NCBI RefSeq assembly: GCF_045291395.1
Contig: NZ_CP152342.1
Span: forward strand, 3,472,001 to 3,536,000
Direction: 5' to 3'
Source of the DNA: MR-S7 sp000400995
Lineage (GTDB): Bacteria; Pseudomonadota; Gammaproteobacteria; Burkholderiales; Burkholderiaceae_C
Length of the DNA stretch: 64,000 nt
Position 1 is the stretch's first letter, and every line of letters starts with the position of its first letter. This document shows, one piece after another, positions 57,939-64,000 of the stretch. The notes beneath the pieces are model-generated. The model made no database searches. It had not been told where the DNA came from and worked only from the letters and a program-made list of their open reading frames with translations. The translations under genes were made by a program, and so were the position numbers.

Positions 57939-59450
57939 TTACGGGCAGGTCACAGTGACCGACACTTGCCGCGTCACGCTCGTCACCCCCTTCGTCGCCG
58001 TGACGAAGAATCGGTATGTCCCTGCGTCACCCGTGTCTGGCGGCACGGCAGCCACATCGCACTGAGCCGTTGTGCCCGAGATAAAGCCCGTGGTGCCCGC
58101 AGTCCCTCCTTTGAGCCAATCTGGCAGGGCATCGAAGGACCATGTCACACCAGACACAGAAGCAGTGAAGGCGTAAGCGAAGTTCGCCCCACTTCCCACG
58201 ACACCCAACGGGCAGACTTCGTTCAGGTTGCAATTGCCAATCGCAAAGTCTTCCGGCTTCACTGCCCCAACCAGATTGAGCGTGATGGTGCCAGAAGCCT
58301 GCCGCTTGTTCTTGTCCCTCACCGTCACGGTCGCACGGTAAGGGCCTTCGGCGTCATCGGGCGTGCCGCTGAGCAGACCCGTGTTCGCGTCGACAGCCAA
58401 CCCCTTGGGCAGCCCTGTGACCGACCAGGTGAGCGGCGGCAGGCCGCCCGTGGCCGTCAGCAAGTGGGTGTAGGGAATAGTGTTGGTCACGTCGCCCAGA
58501 TTGACGTCTGCGACTGCCGGCGCGGCAGTGAGCGCTTCCAGCACCGGCATCACATCAATGATGGAGATCGGATCCTGGATGCCGTTGCCGACGTTGTTGT
58601 CATAGCGGTCTGCCGTGAACTCCAGGTAGATGGGCCCCGTGTCGTTGCCGCTGAGCAGCGAGAACTGTGCCACGCCACCGATCGAAGGCAGTTGCAGCAC
58701 ACCACCGCTCAGGCTGCCCGCCACCAGCCGCGCACCGACGGCCGCATCGGTTCCTGGAAGGATTCGCACCTGCACGTTTGCGCCAGAACTGCTGGACACG
58801 GGCTGTATGGCGTCGTCATGAACCTGCACATTCATGGCAACAGTGCTTGGAATGAGGTTCACATTCCCCTTTGTCCCCATGTAATTCGCCGGAGTAATCA
58901 TGCGAACGCTCGCGGGCTTGCCGGAGGTGCCGCCCACCACTATCTCCACGCTCTTGCTGACCTCCTTCTTGTCCCGCGGATCGGTCACAGTGCAGGTGAT
59001 GCGCGCAGTGCCCGCCTGATTCTTAGCATGGAAGTGGAAAGAATTCCCGCCCGAGTTGGAGCCCAGCGTGATGCTGCGGTAAGCCAGAGGAACCTTGATC
59101 GTTCCGCCATTGCCGTCATCCACCTCCTCTTCGTGTTCCGGATCACCGTCAAGGTAATACAGGGAGCCCGAATCGAGACCTCCGGCCACATTACAGCCGA
59201 AAATTTCCTCGCCACCAGGAATAGGCCTATCACCCTCCTTCGCCTCAACATACAGCGTCGTGGAAAAAGGCGCATACACACCCTGCCCCACAGGGTAGTT
59301 GCTGATATTGAGAGGCAACTGCGTCTTCTCTGCGCGCAGCGTAATGCTGTACGCAGCATGGGATTCCCCACCGCTGCCGCCACCGCCGCCACATGCGGAA
59401 AGAACGGCAGCCGTGGCAGCCGATACCATCATCGCTTTGGATATCTTCAT
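57939..59450 (-). CDS. Ig-like domain lipoprotein of unknown function
   Basis: 503 residues from MKISKAMM. Lipobox VLSAC at about residue 20, followed by GGGGGSGG. It then has repeated Ig-like regions: AGTARITCTVTDPRDKKEV..., and a He_PIG/putative-Ig domain LPPLTWSVTGLPKGLAVDANTGLLSGTP, repeated as FSFDALPDWLKGG...ISGT near the end. Its place directly after pilQ, where aroK is common, suggests an outer-membrane role with type IV pili; that is inference. It is AT-richer than most of the window. Confidence 0.8.
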   Translation of the reverse strand: MKISKAMMVSAATAAVLSACGGGGGSGGESHAAYSITLRAEKTQLPLNISNYPVGQGVYAPFSTTLYVEAKEGDRPIPGGEEIFGCNVAGGLDSGSLYYLDGDPEHEEEVDDGNGGTIKVPLAYRSITLGSNSGGNSFHFHAKNQAGTARITCTVTDPRDKKEVSKSVEIVVGGTSGKPASVRMITPANYMGTKGNVNLIPSTVAMNVQVHDDAIQPVSSSSGANVQVRILPGTDAAVGARLVAGSLSGGVLQLPSIGGVAQFSLLSGNDTGPIYLEFTADRYDNNVGNGIQDPISIIDVMPVLEALTAAPAVADVNLGDVTNTIPYTHLLTATGGLPPLTWSVTGLPKGLAVDANTGLLSGTPDDAEGPYRATVTVRDKNKRQASGTITLNLVGAVKPEDFAIGNCNLNEVCPLGVVGSGANFAYAFTASVSGVTWSFDALPDWLKGGTAGTTGFISGTTAQCDVAAVPPDTGDAGTYRFFVTATKGVTSVTRQVSVTVTCP

Positions 59451-60624
59451 GATTTCTTCACCTTCATACATTCAACGCACAGGCCCGCGATCAGTAATGA
59501 CCTTGGGCGTAATAAACACCAGCATTTCCCGCTTCATGGATTCCTTGGTCCGGCTCTTGAACAGATTGCCAAGCACAGGAACATCACCCAGCATCGGTAT
59601 CTTGTTTTCCTGATTGGTTTCCTCTATCTCAAAGATACCGCCAATTACCACAGTCCCGCCATTCTCTACAAGCACCTGAGTCTTGATGTGCTTCGTATCA
59701 ATAGCTACGCCTTGTTCGGTAATCTCGCCACGGCTGTCCTTGTTGACGTCAAGGTCAAGGATAATATTGCCTTCTGGCGTAATCTGAGGCGTGACTTCGA
59801 GCTTGAGCACTGCTTTCTTGAAAGCGATCGTCGTGGCGCCATTCGGTGCCGTGACCGAATAGGGGTATTCAGTGCCCTGCTCGATCAACGCCTTGGTCTG
59901 GTCGGCGGTGATGAGGCGTGGACTGGAAACTATCTTACCTTGACCATCAGCCTCCATCGCCGACAGTTCCAGCGAAAGGAAACGGTTCGCAGCCGAGTTG
60001 AAAATGGACAGGGCGAATGAGCCAGATCCCGCCACGTTCGACAGTTGCGCGGGCAGGTTCACAAAGCTGCCATCAGTCAAACTACCACCGACCAAGCCCG
60101 AATTGGTAGCGTTGCCATAGTTGGTGCCCCATGCCATGCGGTTTCCACCACCGATGCTATAGCCACCGTCGCCACCACGCTGAGCACGCAAGTCTCCGCC
60201 GCCCAAGCGAACACCCAATGCACGGCCAAACGTGTCGCGTGCCTCGACGATACGCGCCTCGATCATGACTTGCCGCACCGGTACATCCAACGTCAGCAGC
60301 AGTTGGCGCACTTCTTCCAATTTAGCAGGAGTGTCTGTCACGAAAAGTTGGTTGGTCCGTGGTTCGGAGATAGCGCTGCCACGTTCAGAGAGAAAGCGCG
60401 TGGAATGCCCACTGCCACCAGATGACCCCCCGCCAGTAGTAGTAGAAAGTTGCACCACCATGTCTGCAGCCTTGGCATAGTTCAACTGGTAGGCCTGTGT
60501 ACGCAGAGGCTCCAGTTTCTGAATCGCCAGCGCCGCCTCGTAATCTTTCTTGGTGCGTTCGTCGATTTCATCCTTGGGTGCGATCCACAGGACTGTCCCG
60601 GACTTTCGCATACCCAGCCCCTTA

Positions 60625-61490
60625 GAGCGTGTTATGAACTCACCCCCGTGCCCAAGGCAGGCAACGCCTTTGGCAGCATGAGGATCACGAAGATCAGGAA
60701 ATGCAATCCGGCGAGCACTTCGGGCAATCTTTCATAGTCGCGGCTGAGCCTTCTGAATCGCGCCAGCCAGCCAAAGCTGCGCTCGACCACCCAGCGCCTG
60801 GGCAGCAGCACAAAGCCCTTCTTGGCCTCGGGCAGCTTGACAATTTGCAGATCAATGCCGTGCTCGCTGGCCTGCCGGTTGGGCTCTTCGCCCGTGTAGC
60901 CCTGGTCGGCCCAGGCCAGTCTCACCGTCTCGCCTGTCGCTTCCTGCACCGCCTCGCACAACGGCGCCACTTGCGCTCGCTCCTGTTCATTGGCTGGTGT
61001 GATATGGACGGCCAGCAAATGCCCCAGCGTATCGACGGCCATGTGCACTTTCGAGCCGTTGCGCCGCTTGTAACCATCGTAGCCAGCACGCGGACCACTC
61101 TCACAGCTCGATTGCAAGGTGCGTCCATCCAAGACTGCCGCACTGGGCTGGCCCTGGCGTCCTTGCGCCACGCGAATGACCGAGCGAAGGTCGTTGGCCA
61201 TTGCCTCAAAGCATCCTGCTTGCAACCAGCGGCGTGTTTGCTGATAGACCGCCTCCCACGGCGGGAAGTCCCCAGGCAGCATGCGCCAGGGCGCACCCGC
61301 ACGGGCCATCCAGCGCAAGGCATTGAACACTTCGCGCAGTTCGTGCTGGCGTTGCGCTGCCTTCTCGTCGATCAGTGCCAGGTACGGCGCCGCGAAGCCC
61401 CACTCCTCATCCGTGACATCCGTGGGGTACTGCTTGCGCCTTGCCATGTGGCGAATCTACCGCACGCGCTATCAAGTTCATAACACGCTC
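60625..61490 (-). mobile_element. IS5-family insertion sequence (IS427-like), 866 bp, inside pilQ
   Basis: Perfect 16-bp terminal inverted repeats GAGCGTGTTATGAACT at 60625-60640 and 61475-61490, flanked by a 2-bp TA target duplication (60623-60624 and 61491-61492). One transposase gene fills the element, on the same strand as pilQ. TA duplication and size fit the IS427 group of IS5. Transposase and repeats are intact, so the copy looks recent and may still be mobile. Confidence 0.93.
60632..61447 (-). CDS. IS5-family transposase
   Basis: 271 residues, DDE transposase of the IS5/IS1031-IS427 type. N-terminal YPTDVTDEEWGFAAPYL and FNALRWMARAGAPWRMLPGDFPPW; catalytic regions AVLDGRTLQSS, LAWADQGYTGEEPN and WVVERSFGWLARFRRLSRDYER. 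The stop codon falls within the left inverted repeat. Complete and undamaged. Confidence 0.95.
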   Translation of the reverse strand: MARRKQYPTDVTDEEWGFAAPYLALIDEKAAQRQHELREVFNALRWMARAGAPWRMLPGDFPPWEAVYQQTRRWLQAGCFEAMANDLRSVIRVAQGRQGQPSAAVLDGRTLQSSCESGPRAGYDGYKRRNGSKVHMAVDTLGHLLAVHITPANEQERAQVAPLCEAVQEATGETVRLAWADQGYTGEEPNRQASEHGIDLQIVKLPEAKKGFVLLPRRWVVERSFGWLARFRRLSRDYERLPEVLAGLHFLIFVILMLPKALPALGTGVSS

Positions 61491-62480
61491 TAGCATCCAT
61501 GATGATCTGCAGGGCTTGGTCCCACGGCACATCCTTGAGTCGTAGCGTCAGGGCGCCGGTAACCGTATCCGACGTGACGATATTGAAATTCGTGAAATCA
61601 GCGATGACCTGCAACAGGGAGCGCACTTCGATGTTCTGGAAGTTCAGTGACAGCTTCTCGCCCGAATAATTCGGGCCCTGAGTGAGTTTGCTAAGATCAA
61701 CCTTTTTCGGACGTACTTCAACCACGAATTGATTGTCGCTCTGGTAAGCACTGTGCTCCCACTCGCCCACCGGCTCGATCGACATGCGCACACGCTCACC
61801 ATGTTGGGTTGCGGTGATCATTTGTATGGGAGTGCCGAAGTCGGACACGTCCAGCCGACGACGCAACCCTTCAGGCAAAGACGAACGCAGGAATTCCACC
61901 ACCAGTCCCTTGCCTTGCTGTTGCAAGTCCACGCCTACCTGGTTGCTGCCCAGACCGACGACAACGCGACCGGAACCATCGGCTCCACGGCGGAAATCCA
62001 GGTCTCTCAGGGGCAGAACGTCAGATGTCTGGCTTTCAGCGAAGACCGTCGGAGCCGCGCTGGGCACCATAGCGCCCCCTGTGACAGGTTCCAATAGAAC
62101 CACCAGGGTCTTGCCCTGTATTTCGGTCCGGTAAGGAGCGGGCTGCTTGAGGTTGAGCACCACCCGCGAGCGCTCTCCCGCCTGAACGATATTGGCCGAC
62201 TTGATGTTGCCCTGGTTGATATCTATCAAAGAGCGACCTGTGGCGTTGACCACCCCAGGAAAATCGAGAGCGATGCGAGCAGGGCTCTGAATGGAAAATC
62301 CTGTTGGAACGTCTTTGGGTGCTTCCGAAAGTTCAATGCGCAACACTTCCGCGCCGCCCTGCAAGAATCCGGAAATAGATTCGATCGCTCCGTCGGCATG
62401 CGCAGCCGAAGTACTCAGCAAAGCAAGAAGTACAGCGCCTGCAGCCCACAGACGCTGACGTAAGCGAGTATTCCTTTGAA

Positions 62481-63032
62481 TCATTTCTTCACCTCTGTTC
62501 CCTCTTGCAGATCAAGTGTCGTCATGCGCTCCACCCAGTCGCCTGAGGGATCCTGGACAATTTCCCGCAGTCGCATATTTGTTTCTGTAATACTTACGAT
62601 TTTTCCGTAGTTCTGCCCAAGGTAGTTGCCAACACGCACTTGGTACAAAAGCTTGTCCACACTCAACAGGGCAGTGGGTGTGCCGGTCTTGTTCAAGCTG
62701 CCGACCATTTTCACGGCATCGAGTGGATAGGCTTCCAGAGGCTCCTTGCGCCGCGCCATTTCCGGCGCGATCAAGGAAGCGTTGGCTATCCCCTGAGACG
62801 ATTCACGCCGAAGTGCCTGCGTCAGCTTCATCGGATTGAAAGGATCTACCCCATTCTCCGCCGTGTAGTCCTGAGGAAAGAACTGTTTGGGCTCGGTCAG
62901 CGGCGTCACCCGCGGCTTGGTAGTGGCGCGCAATTCCGACATCCATTGGCGCAATTCATCCTCACCGCTGGGCCCACACCCTCCCAGAACGATCACGCCC
63001 GCGGCAATGAGCCATCTATGTAGACGCATCAT
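62481..63032 (-). CDS. pilP: Type IV pilus inner-membrane lipoprotein PilP
   Basis: 183 residues. Lipobox VLGGC near residue 19, disordered linker, then the PilP beta domain: VDPFNPMKLTQAL, LDAVKMVGSLNKTGTPTALLSVDKLLYQVRVGNYLGQNYGKI. PilP joins PilMNO to the PilQ pore. Overlaps pilQ by ATGA. Confidence 0.95.
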   Translation of the reverse strand: MMRLHRWLIAAGVIVLGGCGPSGEDELRQWMSELRATTKPRVTPLTEPKQFFPQDYTAENGVDPFNPMKLTQALRRESSQGIANASLIAPEMARRKEPLEAYPLDAVKMVGSLNKTGTPTALLSVDKLLYQVRVGNYLGQNYGKIVSITETNMRLREIVQDPSGDWVERMTTLDLQEGTEVKK

Positions 63033-63715
63033 TTCTTGCCCTTCCCTGCGGCAGCAGCTTTTTGCGCCTGGATTTCTTCCTGGTCCAGGTAGCGGAAAGT
63101 GCGCGCGGTCGCCTCCATGGTCAAGTTGCCCGCGGCGTCCTTTTGCGGAGGCGCAATTGCTACGTTATTCAACGTCACGATGCGGGACAGGTTGGCGACG
63201 TCCGAAGCAAAAGCGCCTATATCGTGGAATTTACCTACCACCCGAATAGAAATTGGCAATTCCGCATAGTAGTCTTTAACGACCACTTGTCCCGGCCGGA
63301 ACAATTCGAATTGCAGGCTACGGCCCAGGCCAGCCTGATTGATATCGGAGAGCAAAGCAGACATTTCTGCTTTGCTGGGCAATTGCTTCTCCAGCTGAAT
63401 CACATACTGCTGGATTTGCTCGCGCTGCTTCTTGAGCGCGTCCAGGCTGACGGCCTTGATCAGCTTCTGCTGATAATCATTGCGCAGCGTTTGCTCCGTG
63501 TTCTGCTCCGCCACCAGCTCATCCTCGAATTCGGACAGCTTGAAGAACCACAGAAAGGTAGCTACGCCCGCAGCGATCAGCACGCACAACAGAGTACGGG
63601 GCAAAATCGGCCACAGGGATGGGTCCTTAGGGTCCAGATTCTGGAATTGGCGCTGCAGATTACTCTGCAGCTTCGCGAAATCGACTTTCGGCGCCTTGTC
63701 TTTAGTTCTGGCCAT
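63029..63715 (-). CDS. pilO: Type IV pilus assembly protein PilO
   Basis: 228 residues: one N-terminal membrane helix (LLCVLIAAGVATFLWFF, about residues 42-58), a coiled coil (TEQTLRNDYQQKL...), and a ferredoxin-like periplasmic domain (YAELPISIRVVGKFHDIGAFASDVANLSRIVTL). It forms a heterodimer with PilN. Overlaps pilP by ATGA. Confidence 0.95.
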   Translation of the reverse strand: MARTKDKAPKVDFAKLQSNLQRQFQNLDPKDPSLWPILPRTLLCVLIAAGVATFLWFFKLSEFEDELVAEQNTEQTLRNDYQQKLIKAVSLDALKKQREQIQQYVIQLEKQLPSKAEMSALLSDINQAGLGRSLQFELFRPGQVVVKDYYAELPISIRVVGKFHDIGAFASDVANLSRIVTLNNVAIAPPQKDAAGNLTMEATARTFRYLDQEEIQAQKAAAAGKGKK

Positions 63716-63718
63716 GGC

Positions 63719-64000
63719 TTACTTCCCCGCAGCCGCGCTGGCGGCATCCATCGCCTTTTGCGCCTCGGCACTGCGTACCAGCCGGAAACGCAGGTTGAAC
63801 GACGCCACCCGGCGCTGATCCTTCGGCGTCAGCGCAACATTGGCCGCAACGATCTCGACCAGTTCCGGCTTCGAAAACCAGGGCGTGTTGCCGGCGAGAT
63901 TTCTCAGCATCTCGGAAACGCGCTCGTTCGACTGCGCCATGCCCTGCATGGTGACGACCTGATCGGCCTGCTTGAGGCTGGTGATGTATACGCCGTCCGG
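63719..64000 (-). CDS. pilN: Type IV pilus assembly protein PilN, C-terminal part (runs off the right edge)
   Basis: 94 visible residues, starting inside the gene (PDGVYITSLKQADQVVTMQG...). They match the PilN C-terminal domain (ANTPWFSKPELVEI-like NTPWFSKPELVEIV, FNLRFRL). The stop lies 3 nt ahead of pilO, as in pilMNOPQ operons. Confidence 0.92.
   Translation of the reverse strand, partial: PDGVYITSLKQADQVVTMQGMAQSNERVSEMLRNLAGNTPWFSKPELVEIVAANVALTPKDQRRVASFNLRFRLVRSAEAQKAMDAASAAAGK

Larger units (their letters stand above)
59472..62484 (-). pseudogene. pilQ: Type IV pilus secretin PilQ, disrupted by an IS element
   Basis: Joined across the insertion the gene has 714 codons. First part (62484-61491): signal peptide, AMIN domains (EVLRIELSEAPKDVPTGFSI, IALDFPGV) and the secretin N-domain up to ALQIIMDA. 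Second part (60624-59472): KGLGMRKSGTVLWIAPKDE, the N1 repeat, and the secretin domain to the C-terminus (GGIFEIEETNQENKIPMLGDVPVLGNLF). Removing the element and one TA gives GCT AAG GGG and an unbroken frame. Secretin forms the outer-membrane pore for the pilus, so piliation, twitching and natural uptake should be lost. Confidence 0.95.

Noticed and set aside
59472..60611. Counting the 3' part of pilQ as a separate gene starting at 60611
   Set aside because: The ATG there is an internal Met of PilQ (GLGMRKSG); joining the halves at the TA duplication restores one gene, so it is a fragment.

Overview
This 64 kb window looks like a chromosomal segment from a high-G+C betaproteobacterium of the Burkholderiales, most probably Comamonadaceae (Acidovorax/Alicycliphilus-like). 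That placement is an inference. It rests on the gene order mlaFEDACB - ABC exporter - ibaG - murA - hisG...hisE - tatABC, on petABC followed by sspA, on pilNOPQ-aroB-dgt, and on a short intergenic repeat typical of that family.

Layout. 1-3.1 kb: start of sspA and the cytochrome bc1 operon petABC (minus). 3.1-8.3 kb: mscL (plus), pdxA, a Nif3-like gene, an MFS transporter with an in-frame amber stop (minus), and a membrane-anchored DegS-like protease (plus). 8.3-28.8 kb: one nearly continuous minus-strand run, starting at the right with mlaF and ending at the left with tatC. It makes outer-membrane lipid transport proteins (mlaFEDACB), an ABC exporter, IbaG, MurA, the histidine enzymes HisG, D, C, B, H, A, F, I and E, a small membrane protein, a patatin, a HIT protein and the Tat translocase. 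galE sits between hisA and hisF. A MocR-type regulator with a divergent DUF2917 gene splits hisD from hisC. 28.8-30.5 kb: speDE, spermidine synthesis. 30.6-34.4 kb: polar amino-acid ABC operon plus a DUF3422 gene. 34.5-43 kb: a 7TM-type sensor kinase and LuxR-type regulator, divergent from two large secreted proteins that both end in an IPTL-CTERM-like sorting tail. 43-49.3 kb: glutamate synthase gltBD, with gltB frameshifted. 49.3-54 kb: a solitary REP-associated (Y1) transposase, a LysR regulator, a periplasmic binding protein and mmsA. 54-57.8 kb: methyltransferase, DUF1415, dgt and aroB. 57.9-64 kb: an Ig-like lipoprotein gene and the type IV pilus operon pilN-O-P-Q, with pilQ cut in two by an 866-bp IS5-family element.

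Three genes are broken: pilQ by an IS, gltB by a one-base deletion in a G tract, and the MFS gene by an amber codon. All are easy to reconstruct, so they are recent events or, for the last two, possible sequence errors.

The most interesting structure is a family of at least 11 copies of a 45-80 bp intergenic hairpin repeat. Copies in convergent junctions are mostly symmetric; copies between co-directional genes are asymmetric and sometimes supply the Shine-Dalgarno of the next gene. Other leads are the rewired his operon with CTGTACTG operator candidates, and the surface-protein/two-component cluster. I saw no rRNA, tRNA, CRISPR array or prophage.
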